Positions 21,416-32,600 of a stretch of 38,012 nt of DNA are shown here, piece after piece; position 1 is the first letter of the stretch; every line of letters starts with the position of its first letter. The stretch spans positions 1 through 38,012 of the forward strand of contig RWJK01000088.1 in NCBI GenBank assembly GCA_004335835.1, read 5' to 3'. This stretch comes from Scenedesmus sp. ARA3 (lineage: Eukaryota; Chlorophyta; Chlorophyceae; Sphaeropleales; Scenedesmaceae). Position numbers and translations under genes: made by a program. Under the pieces are notes generated by a model that worked only from the letters and a program-made list of their open reading frames with translations, did not search any database and was not told where the DNA came from.

Positions 21416-22251
21416 CCTGCGCCGCCCTCAAAGAGCCTCCAGCAGCAGCAGCAGCAGCCTTGGGAGTGACCAGGAGGTGATCATCGTCTCCCATCACCAT
21501 CTGCTCTTGCTGCTGCGTGCCTGGCAGCTGTACATCATCGTCAACTGCTGCTGCTGCTGCTGCTGCTGCTCGAGCCTCTGCACCTGCTGCTGCCTGCATG
21601 CTGCGTTGCGGTGGCCCCATGCACCCATTCGCCAGCAGCTGCAGCGCACTGGCAGCAGCAGCATCCATGGACCGCACTGGACTCAAGCCACGCTGCTGCT
21701 GCTGCTGCTGCTGCTCATCTTCCTCGCTGCTGCCGGTGTCATCCAGATCGTCGATTACCCACTTGAGGTAATCCTTAATGCTTGTGCCCGTGCCGATTAC
21801 ATGCATGTTGTAATACACCCTGTTGCTGTTCATGCCGTTGAGCACGTGACGCTCTGCTGCACTCCACGACTTGAATGCACTGCGGCACACACAGCAGCGC
21901 AGCACCAGCTGCTGCTGCTGCTGCTGCTGCTGGTTCTGCGAGCTTCCTCCGGCTGCTGCTGCACCTGCTGCCGCACCCACTGTTGCTGCTGCCTTTGCAA
22001 CATCAAACCTGCCTCCAACAGTACCCTTCCCAAGCTGACCTACAGTCAGATCTAGCTGCATCCCCACAGGTAGCACAGCATGCTTCAGCAGTCCCCTACT
22101 GTCCAAGGTTGCTGCATCCAGCCCCTGCTGCTGCACCAGCCGCCGCACAACCTTCCTGCTATACCTACAGTACTTACGAGCTGCTACTGCCGCCTCAGCT
22201 ACCGACAGCTGCGGCGGAGACGGCGGCTTGCTTGCAAACTTGCACAGCTGC

Positions 22252-22284
<33 letters not shown>

Positions 22285-22362
22285 GCTGGCGGCTGTCCCA
22301 GCTGCTGCGGCTGTGCTGCGTGAGCCTGCCGGGGCATCCTGAAGCCCTGCTGACCTGGCTTG

Positions 22363-22394
<32 letters not shown>

Positions 22395-23740
22395 GCCATT
22401 GGCTGTGGCGCCGGCAGTGTGCTTTTCCCTTCTTGCACCTGCGCTTGCGCCAGCGTCTTTGCCAGCTGCTGCTGCTGCAGCAGGTGAGCCAGGCAGTGCT
22501 GCCCCAGCAGCTCCCCGCGGGCTGCTGCTCTTGCGGCCACCCACAGCAGCAGAGCGCTTGGCAGCACCTGAGCCAGCAGCAGCCGCTGCTGCTGGTGCTG
22601 CTGCTGCTGCTGCTGGCGCTGGCGAACCTCCTGCCGCACGCTTGGCACCGCCAGATGCATTTGTGTTTGCCTTTGCTGCTGGCGCTGCTGCTGCCGCCGC
22701 TAGTGATCGTTTGGATGCCACCTGGGTGCCGTTGGCTTTGTTGCCTGCTGCTGCTGCTGCTGCCGGAGACCCCGCTGCAGCAGCAGCAGCAGCACCAGCC
22801 GCAGCGCCTGCTGCTTTTGGCACACTGCTGCCGCTGCTGCTGCTGGACAGTGATCCAGGGAAGCCCTGACAGCCCAAGCACAGCCCGCCCTGCGCCCGCC
22901 TCTTAGCTTTCTTTGAGTACTTCACGCCCGCCTTATCTTCGTCCAGCGCACAGCTCAAATGGTAGCTGTGGCAGCAGCTGCTGCAGTTCACCAGCTGCTC
23001 TTGTGGCGGCTCCCAATCCTGGCCGCAGATCACGCACAGATCTAGCTGAATATCTACGCAAGGATCTTCTGCAGAAGCAGCCCAGATGTGATCCAGCGTG
23101 AGGCCCCGCAGGCCCAGCCAGCTGCTGACAAATGCAGCATCAATTTGCTGCTCCTCCTGCTGCTGCTGCTGCTGCTGAGGGGTGTGATTTGCAGCAGCTG
23201 CGCCTGCAGCAGCTGAGGTGCCAGATCTGCCGCTGAAGCGCAGCAGCAGCTGCTGCAGCGCCGTCTGCACCTGCTGCTGTGTTGGCGCAGCATCATCATC
23301 AGCACCATCATCAGCATCCTGCCTGCGGGGCAGTAGCTTGCTCCTGTGCAGCAGCGCGAGGATGCAAGAGGCTTCCAAGGAGTAGTGCTTGACATCTACT
23401 GCGCATGCACTCTGGCAGAAGGGCGGCGCTCCTACCAGCAGCCACAGCAGCCGCGGATCTCGCAGCTGCTGCTGCTGCTGCTGCACTGCTTGACGATCAG
23501 CTGCTTGCGAGGAAGGTCCTTGTCGCTGCTGCTGCTGCTGCTGCTGCAGCTGCTGCTCTGAGGGCTTGTAGCAGCTGCTCAGCTGCCACACTGCCCTGTC
23601 AAACAGCACACTGAGGGCTAGCTGCTTCAACCACTTATCACCAGCCCAGTGCGGTGTTCGTAGAATGAGCTGGGCCACTTCAACACACAGCAGCGCTGCT
23701 GCACGCTGGATGGGTAGGATGTGGTGCTTCGCCTTCTTGC

Positions 23741-23772
<32 letters not shown>

Positions 23773-24842
23773 GGGGACTGTCCGGCATTCAGCTGCTGCT
23801 CCAGCTGTGGTGCATTGGCTGGCTGCAGGAGCTGCTGCAGCTGCTGCTGCCGCTGCTGCTGCTGCTGCCATGGCAGCCATGCGGGGCAGTGGCCACTGTG
23901 TGCAGCCATGAACTGGGCTGCTGCTGCTGGGGTGCTGCACTGCTGCAGCTGCTTGCAGGAGGGGCAGGTCAGCAGCACGTCCTGCAAGCATAAACAGGAA
24001 GCCATGTTTGACCATGCTTTGAGTGTTTGCAGCAGATACCAGCATGCTGCAGCATATGGGGTTGCTTAGGGTGCAAGTGCTTCTCGCTGCGCAAGGGACA
24101 TTGTATGCTTGCAGCTCACAGCAACTGTTTGCAAGACAGCATCAGCAGGTCAGGGGGCTCCTGCACACGTTGTCAGCCATCATGCTGGGCAAACTGCACT
24201 GTATATGCACTATAGGCACTATAGGCACTCAAAAAACATGCTAATGTATCTTCTACATCATTTTCAGTCAAACTCACCGGTGCTTGTGTCAGCAGCTCGA
24301 GCCCTTCTGCATCCACCATTTGAATTGACAGCTGCCAGTGCAGGCCCTCAGGAACAGGCGTGGCGGCTGCTTCTTTGTTGTTGCTGCATGTATGCACTGA
24401 GTTGAGGTCGCCTGTGACGGTCAAACTAACAAGGGAGCCTGTCTGCTGGCTGGAAGCACTGTCAGTGATGTCGATTTGGGCCTGTGGTGTGTCGGCAGGC
24501 AGGCAGCGCGAGAGCAGTACAGGTACAGTTCGCTGGCTGTGCTGCATAGGCCATGCCTGTGCCTGCCATGTTTGACCCTTCCCATATTCCTCTGCTTTTG
24601 TTCAATTTTAGATGATGTGGCTGGCCCGGGCACAGCGTAGTCAGGCCAAGCAGCACAAACACAGGTGCAGGCCTAGCTTGCTGCTGGCAAGCCCCTATTG
24701 CAGGTTGCAGGCTGCTACGACGTCTTGGGGCATTCGAACGTACCTTGGTGCAGCCATTAGTAACCAGGATAGCCCTGATCAAGGCCTTCAGGCCGCTGAC
24801 TGGGGCCCCATCAGCTCTCACAAGGTATGACACCGTTCCCAT
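18600..24842 (-). CDS. Large PHD-finger protein rich in polyGln/polyAla
   Basis: Proposed exons 24842-24744, 24562-24278 and 23981-18600 join in phase 0 to about 1921 aa; the last is a 5.4-kb open frame. After residue 128 comes CPSCKQLQQC...HSGHCPAW, a possible small zinc site. Residues about 441-500 form a PHD finger: CVICG, NCSSCC, HSYHLSC, CLGC in C4HC3 order. PHD fingers read histone tails, so a nuclear chromatin role is inferred. Around 822-877 CCVCRSAF...ERHVLNG...GTSIKDYLKWV faintly recalls the TPL-binding C2 module of plant PHD proteins; this is weak. Helical Leu-rich segments follow. Over half the protein is Gln, Ala or Ser runs, including about 29 Gln at 19464-19378. The C-terminus is uncertain because the 3' end is duplicated. 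Confidence 0.75.
19378..19464. repeat. Longest pure triplet tract, 29 TGC units
   Basis: 87 bp of uninterrupted TGC on the plus strand, encoding about 29 Gln in the PHD protein. It is the longest perfect microsatellite in the window. Confidence 0.95.
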
Positions 24843-25295
24843 GCTGGGTGCAGACACGATTGCGGAGCGACGAACACTTTAAACGCGGAGCATTCTGTTG
24901 AGTAGGCCAGAGAAGCACCACAATGCCCTGCTTGTATCCTGCAGCTGCTATTCGCCGTGCTGTGTATGGAGGGACGGAGGGTCGTGCATGCTGTGCTGCT
25001 GGGCGTAGCTGCCAAAACAACTTGAAAAGAGTTGCAGGCTACACACAAACACAACACTTGAGCTCTGCATATAGGTCGCTGCATACAGAGGGACAAGGGC
25101 CGGAGATAGTTGGGAACATGTGTTACATGTGGTTCAAGACCTGAAAACTGGTTCACACTAGCCAGCAAAGTTCTGAGCAAAGTTTCACCTTCACAGCTGC
25201 TTCACGTCTCCAATCAATGCGGGACGCAGCGAAAAACAGCAGCATCGGTACACCACTGGCATGAACGCACAGGCGCGCAGTGCAAGCACGATGCT
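24843..25295. other. Intergenic between two minus-strand genes
   Basis: About 450 bp between the stop of the 25-29 kb gene and the start of the PHD gene. It holds the promoter of the latter. A minus-strand TGTAA at 25127-25123 lies about 170 bp after the upstream gene's stop and fits an algal poly(A) signal. Confidence 0.45.
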
Positions 25296-28200
25296 CTATT
25301 GGAGACACTCAACAGCGTGGCACTGCCGCGGATTTGAACCATGCACGCAATGCAGGGCAGCAGGTGAGCTCAAGGCTGCCCAGCAGTTCAGCCGCTGAAT
25401 GAGAACGCCCCCAGCATTACGCAGCATCAGCCTGTAAACGCTGTATGTAGCACAAACACCTTGCGCGGCCCACACCCAAACTCCAGCCAGAGCACCACCG
25501 CTGAAGGGAGGTTGCCCCAAGTCCCACAAACCATAACAGCAGCCCACACCCAAAAGCAGCTGCTTACAGCACAAAGCAGCAGAGCCCAAAGATAGTGTCA
25601 GCACTGCCAAGCACCTTTCACGCCTCTGGTTGCTCACCATAGCTGCAGCGGATGCGGCAGCCGCAGGCAGTTCAACACACTGCAACATGATAGAATGACA
25701 AGCAACAGGGCACACAAAGGCCAGCCACGACAAAGTATCATCTGCAGGGGTGCCCCTGCAGCATAGAGGGTTGCAGGTCACACACTGCCTGCAAAGGCAG
25801 TGTTTCAAAGGTCAGCAGAAAGCACATGCCGCTGTTTCCTGTCACATGCTGCACCTACTAGAGCCGCGTCATGTACATCAAACCCACCAGTACCATTTGA
25901 AATGCTCAGCACCGACAGGCGGGCCACTCCAGCAGATACGAACATGACAAAGTGGCCTGTCAAGCACCACACATGCAAACCCTGTACGTTGTACCTCTGC
26001 ATGTCACAAACATGTCGTCCATCCTCAAGCACTGTGAAAAAGTGCCGTCATCTGAACCCAAACCCATGGCTTGCCACCTGTGTGAGGCAAAAGAATGCCC
26101 ATTCAGTCATGGCAGTCCTGCCAGCCAACTGACATGCCTTGAACCACAGCAGAAAGTAAAGATTAGTAGATGGGCCACGCAACACTGCGTGGCGCACCTA
26201 CTACTGAAAGCACAGCTGCCCAGCATACGACAGTGCACTTCCAGTTGATGCTGCTGTGGCTCGCCCAACGCCCTGTCCTACGGCGGCAGTTGTGGGAAGA
26301 AAGCAAGGGAACCAAACAGGAACGATCGAGCCAGATCACAGCAATCAAAGGATAGAAAGCTAAGCCGCAGCCGCGAAGCACAGCGCAGTTGGTTGCAACT
26401 ACGCTGTGCAGCTCGCTCAAGCACCTGACATAACCGATGGGTCACCATCTGGTGCAAAACAGTCCACGTGATGTGGGGCGCACACGACCTGCGGCCACAG
26501 CCGCAGCCGCGCTCGCCGCAACCCCCAAATCCAGGCAAAATGCACGCGTGCATGTGAGCCAGCACCCCAGAAAATATGGCAAGTGTGTCTGATGCATGCC
26601 GCCTGCTTCACAGCAGGCGTTTCAATGCAAAACGCTGCAAGGGTTACAAGACACACGCCAGCCGATGCACCTCAGATGAGGAGGTGGGGGCTGGCGCAGT
26701 GACTGCAGTGTGTGTCGAGAGTGCCACGCTGTTTGCATGCACCTCAGCAATCTTAAAGAGGCTACCCTAAAGGCAAAGCCGCAGTCATCTCTGCTACTCA
26801 TCTCCACTAGAAACATGTCCTGAGGCACACACAATGATGCCAAGTGCTGCATCCACCCTGCAAAGGCAGGAGCAGCGCGCTCCAAATGCAGCGCATTCAT
26901 TCCAAATGACAGACCGCCTGCGGCCAAAACATATCCGTGAAGCATGTGCTGAGTCGCAGCAACAGATCCTGTCAACATACTGAATGCTGTCGCACGCGCC
27001 AGACACTGGTAACACCTGCCTCAGTGTCCACTAAATTCCGTGCTCTCTGTTCCATGCATGCAGGCAAGGCTTGGCAGCCTCCCGCTCCCTCTGCCCAACA
27101 AACCACAAGCTGCCCTCCTGAAAGTGGGCATATCGGCCCGTCAAACACAGAAAACACGGCTAGTCCGCCTAAGCAACAGCTGCCTGTCACTGCCTTTGCT
27201 GCAGCTGACCAGCGCGGCTGCTCGGCACAGCTAGTCAAGGCAGCTGTGATGGCTGCTAGGCAGCTGGTACCCATATAACCAGTGAAAAAACCCTGCTCTT
27301 GCTGCAGGACTGCATTGCTGCAGCACCTACAACCAAGCTACTGGAAGAACTGCTGACACAACTGGATGCTAATGCGCAGCGGAGCAGAGCAAACCCATGC
27401 TCCAGTTGCTTTCTGACACGTAAGCTACGCACCACTCAAAAACTCCGCTACATGCTGCATCTGCAGGCACCTAACCATACCTGCAGCCACCTTCAACACA
27501 AGCATGGACCTTCCTTTTACGTGTGCCTTTCAAATCCCGCTAATACCGCGGCAATCACATATGCCGAGTGCGTCCGCATGTATGCAAGGCGCACACACAC
27601 AAGCAGACCCTTCAGGCGCTGAAAGCACAACAGCAGGTGAGCAGGTGACGTGGCCTGCAGCCGGGTGGGTCTGCACTAAAAGCACCACCATAGAAAGCAG
27701 CTGCAGAGCATGGATGCTGCTGCGCCCATCCCTAAGCCAGCATTGCTGCTGGCCGTGCTTTGTTTTTTTGTTGCACGTCTGACGTGCCTTCGGTGTGAGT
27801 ATGTATCCTGCAGCAGCACCATGATAACGACCCGGAATGCACCAGACGCGCGGGAAAACAGTGCAAGCTACACGGGAACACCTGGGTCAGCACTCTCAAA
27901 AAACGGCTGCCAGGTGCCACAAACATTGCCACAAACATCCAGAGTAGCGCCAGCCAAGCTGCTTGTTGTTCTGCAGCGTACCATGCCCCACTATCAGCAG
28001 TGCAGCCGAGGGACAGCTGCACAGGTGCAGCATTTTCACTAAGGGCAAGAGCCATGGCCTCCAAGGTAACAAGCTATATGTTGGCCAATCAAGATCAGCC
28101 CCAGGCCGCCCACCAAACTAACACACTAAACCATGATCATGAACCCCGCCTGTGACCATGCCGGAACCAGGCACACAGAATGTTCTACACCTTGTAGCAA

Positions 28201-29084
28201 GAGCACGTGCGGCAAACAGGTGGCCTGGCAATGCAGCGGCTGGGCACCGTCTGCTGCGATTTTACTGCGGCATGCGTCAGGCACGCTTTGCAATCTGCCT
28301 GAGCTCTGGTAAGCAAGCAACACAGTTTCCTGGTCGGCTGTTGTCTGTGGTACCAGCAGGACCAGCACCCTAGCAGCACTCAGCTGCACAGGGCCAGACC
28401 ACGACACAGCTTTAGGCCAGCTGGCACACCAGGCCACCCCCGCAGAACCATGCCAACGTACATAAATCATACTAGGTGCTATTGCTACCCGCCGTGCATG
28501 AAAGGACCAATCCACAGTGCCGCAGTCTGTCAAAAGAATCGCTGCTGCACGTACCACGCATGCAGCCACACTCAAAACACCCCCAAAGTCAAGTAATGGT
28601 CTGTCTTTCGCTTTGCCACTTTAGGTCATCAATACAGCAGATAGTCAAACAGACTCACGCGCGCCTGTGCGCGCCCACAGCAGCAACAAATGCAAATTTG
28701 CCTGAATGTTTTTTTGTGAAGGCACACACAGAGCCTACAGTGGGCTGGGTGTGCGCCAGCCGAATATATATATACGTGAAGCCACACTCACGCTACACAG
28801 GGGGAGAGTATGAAGCCCAACATGCACTGTACATCTTCCAAACGTCCACCGGACGGTACACACGCACACCCACGCAAAGGACGGTGCACTCACAGCCTGA
28901 GCAGTGGAGCAACATCCGGCACATGCACAGCAGCAACGGCAGCCAAGCAATGGCTGCTGCCAGGCAAGACAGCAGCATGCACGCAGGCAAGGTTCGGCAC
29001 CACCAGCTCAGCAGCTGTGTGACTACACGCCTGCAGAAACACGCGCACGTAAGCAGACAAGTCACGCATGCGTGTTGCCTGCAT
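25296..29084 (-). CDS. Unrecognised multi-exon, membrane-like protein
   Basis: I do not recognise the family. The 3' exons phase well: 25956-25894, 25741-25638, 25500-25460 and 25431-25296, ending HAVECLQ-stop. The 5' exons 29084-28894 (MQATRMRDLSAYVRVFLQAC...) and 28834-28792 (CTVHVGLHTLPLC) also phase with good GTGAGT donors. A good internal exon is 27618-27521 (RLKGLLVCVRLAYMRTHSAY...). Further coding-like pieces lie near 28575-28200, 28070-27880, 27255-27010, 26985-26770 and 26490-26425, but I could not join all of them. Hydrophobic stretches such as AAWLALLWMFVAMFVAPG, LAFYPLIAVIWL and HFVMFVSAGVARLSVLS suggest several membrane spans. Triplet repeats are scarce here, unlike the flanks. 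Start and middle exons are uncertain. Confidence 0.45.
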
Positions 29085-29608
29085 ACCATGAGCAGCCAGC
29101 AAACGAGCAGGGCTTCTGCTGGTGCAGTGGCTACGAACCTTTTTTAGTGCTGTAGCAGGCTCATCTGCAAGCCCGGAGCAGTTGCCGCTGCCTGTAGCAT
29201 GTGCATCAATGTGCCAATCGCTTCACGCCACTGATGTCATCGAGAGGAACCAGCCTAGCAGCTAGCGCACCTGCCAAAGCAGAGCCTGAAGAGACGCGTG
29301 GCCGCGCTGCCCACACACCCCAACCACATCACCACCCACAATACCACCCACAAACGGACCGATACACACTCGAAGGAAACACAGTACAGTACACGCGCAT
29401 GCGCCCGTGTGTGAGCGTCCACACACGGAGGCCACACCCTTCGCTCACACCCTCTTGAGTGAAATATTCAATCAGCACGTCCTAGTGCGCAGCTTATTTA
29501 GGCTGCTGACACCATGCTGGGAGCTGCGGTGCGCAAGCGGCAGCAGCAGCAGCTGCGCGCTGCCAGCTGTCTGCAGGCTGCACACTGCATGTCCGGAGCA
29601 AAGGAGCC
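29085..29608. other. Intergenic, kinase 3' flank
   Basis: About 520 bp between the kinase stop and the proposed start of the next minus-strand gene. It may hold further 5' exons of that gene. Nothing recognisable was seen. Confidence 0.4.
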
Positions 29609-32600
29609 TCAGGATACAAATCGCTGGGATGAATGAGGTAGCCCAGATCCTGGCTGCAGCGCACACGCAGCTTGCTGCTGCTGCTCCAGGGCTACATGTG
29701 CAGTGGGCATCACGTACGGCAGCGGCACCTGCCCCGGCACAGCAATCGCAGGGACAACAGCCGCGGCAGCAGCATGCTGGGCTGCTGCTGCCGCTGCCGC
29801 TGCCGCAGCAGCCGCGGCAGCAATGTCCACCGAGTGCGGCTGCTGCACATGCAGCGCATGATGCGACTGCTGCTGCTGCTGCTGCTGTTGCTGGGTGAGC
29901 GCTTGCTGCATCCAGGCCTGCTGCTGCAGCAAGCTGTTCTCCAGCCACAGCATCCTGCCGCTCTGCTCAGCAAGCTGCTGCTGCAGCCCCTCCTGAGCCA
30001 CCTGCTGCAGCTTTACTGTGGAATCCAGCACAGCCAGGTGCTGCAGCTGATGCTGCTGCTGCTGCTGCCGCTGCAGCACCATTACAGGAGCAGGTGCTGC
30101 CGCCGCCTCGGCCGCCTGCGGCAGCTGCTGCGGCAGTGGCGGCGGTAGGTACGGATGCGCCTGCTGCTGCTGCTGCTGCACTGCCGGCTCTGGCTCCGGT
30201 TGCTGCACCGCCTCATGCTGCGATGCCGGCTGCTGCGCTGCCGACTGCCGCTGGCTTGCCGTCGGCTGCTGCACCTGCACCTGCGCCTGCAGCCGCTGCT
30301 GCTCGTGCGCCAGCTGCTGGTCGCGTATGGCCTCCAGCTGCCGAGCCAGCTCGCGCATGCTGGGCCGTGCGCTGGGGTTTGGCTCCAAGCAGGCCTCCAG
30401 CAGGCCGCGCCACTCGGGCTCGCACCACTCTGGGATGTCCAGATGCAGGTTGCCGCACATGAGGCCCATCAAGATCTGCTGCGGCGCGAGGTCCTGCAAG
30501 CAGCACGATAGCAGAGGAGACATATGTTGGTGCGTTGAGTGGCATGCCTGTAGCAGTACGTGAAACGTGTATCTGATGGTGCAGGCTAGCAGCAAAAGCA
30601 TCACAAAATCAGAATCCACAGCCACTGGTGTTAATGACAGCTGCAGTGAGTTCTGCCACCTCGCCAGCCCCGATGCGGCTACCCGCACATGCCCAACAGA
30701 ACCAGCAAGCCTGCTGCACTTACCTGGAAGGGGATCTCGCGCGTCAGCATCTCCCACATGACCACGCCCAGGCTCCACACGTCCGCCTTCTCACACACGC
30801 GCTCCGGGTCAGCCACCAGCTCAGGAGCCATGTACGGCAGCGTGCCGCGCAGGTCCCTGCAGCTGCTCACGTACGTGCTGTTCAGCTTGTGCTTGCTGAG
30901 CCCAAAGTCAGCCACCTTCACCACAGGCACCTCGCAGAACTCCGCAAAGCTGCCGGGCGCAGCAATCAAGCCGCTGCTGCGCCGGCCGCCGCGGCCGCCC
31001 CTGCTGCTGCCCGCCGGGCTCCTGCCAGACACTGACGGCGCCACGCTACTGCCGCCGTGGCTGCTGCCGTCTGCTGCATCTCGAGCCGCCGCACTGCTAG
31101 CCGGCAGTGGCACAGCGCCAGCGCCGGCCGCGCCAGCAGCCGCGCTGCTGATGCGGATGCCGACGACTGGCTCCTCCAGGTCAGCGCCTGCTGCTGCCCG
31201 CACCACAGCCGGCGGCGCGTCCAGCAGCAGGTTGTCTGGCTTGAGGTCAAAGTGCACGATGCGCAGCTCGTGCAGATACGCCAGGCCGTTGGAGGCGGCC
31301 AGCGCCAGCTCGCAGCGCGTGCGCAGCGGCAGCAGGCTGCGGCTCATCCTGCGGTGGTTTTGGGATGCAACGGCAGACAAGACAGGTCGCAGCAAAAGTC
31401 AGTCAAAGTCGGTACAGTGTTCAGGTGTGCTGTGACTGTACTGGGGTGTGCAGTACGAGTGCAGTCTGTGCCCACAACACGCGACAACACGCTGTCAAGG
31501 ACTCCAGTGATCTGCATGCATGCACACCGCAAGCACATGTTCTATCTTAACCCATGCTGACCGGCTGCCTACAACGCCATGTTCATCCTCCTGCATTTTA
31601 TGCATTTTGTGACCAACGCTGCACACACGCACCTGAGGAAGCTGGACATAGAGCCACCCCTGATGTACTCCGTCATGATGCCGATGACTGTGTTGTCCTG
31701 AGCGCTCTCCGTGACCACGCCAAAGAAGCGCAGCACATTGGGGTGGTTCAGGTCAGCCAGCAGCGCAGCCTCGCGGCCAAAGGACGCAAAGTGCTTGCCA
31801 AAGCGCTCGCTCTGCAGGAGGGTCACATCACACAGGGGATGACAGCAGTAGCAGCAGCAGAGGGAGTCAGTGCAAGACTAAAGCTGCACAGGAGCTTACA
31901 CCACCACATGCACCCCTGTCCTGTGATGTGTCTGACAGTTTGGCTTGCGTGTGTCACAAATCTTTTGTGGTGTGCAGCCAAGCACAGCACCTGACTGCCC
32001 AGCAGCCACATCGCCAGCGCACCACCACCAACCCCTCCCATCAACCTGTCTCAGGAATCTCAGCAACCTCAGCAGCGCACCTTGAGCCATTTCACCGCCA
32101 CTGTGCCATACAGCGGCGCGCTCGCGACAGACACCTCGCCAAAAGCGCCCTCGCCAATCTTGGCCACGATGCGCAGGTCCGGCTTCGCCAGGCGATGCAC
32201 CGGCTGCAGCTTGGGCAGGCTGGCGAGGCTGTCGCCGCTGTCCTGCCTGTCAGGCTGGCAGCCGCCGGCCTCGCCGCCAGCCTGGCCTTCGCCTGCTGCC
32301 CCAAGCTCCCCATCCAGGGAGAAGCTGGAGTCCTGGGTGCGGGGGCGGCCGTAGCCCCCAGCCAGCCGGCCAGAGAGCTGCCCTGGCCTGTCTGCTGGAG
32401 CAGAGGACAACAGCAGGGAGCACGATAGTGAGCAGAGACGCTACGTGGTTAAGACAACCAAATCTAAGAGATGGAAAACAGACGTGGAGTGTTCACACAG
32501 CAGCCAAAAGACAAAACAGAACGGCGTACAGCATCATGCACATGGGACAGATGCCGTACTCAGCGTTTCCTGCAAGCAGCAGCTGTTCCTGCAAGCAGTA

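Noticed and set aside
25296..25400. Possible tRNA gene from a B-box-like GGTTCAAATCC on the minus strand
   Set aside because: No matching acceptor stem, the T-stem pairs poorly, and the segment lies in a well-phased last coding exon.
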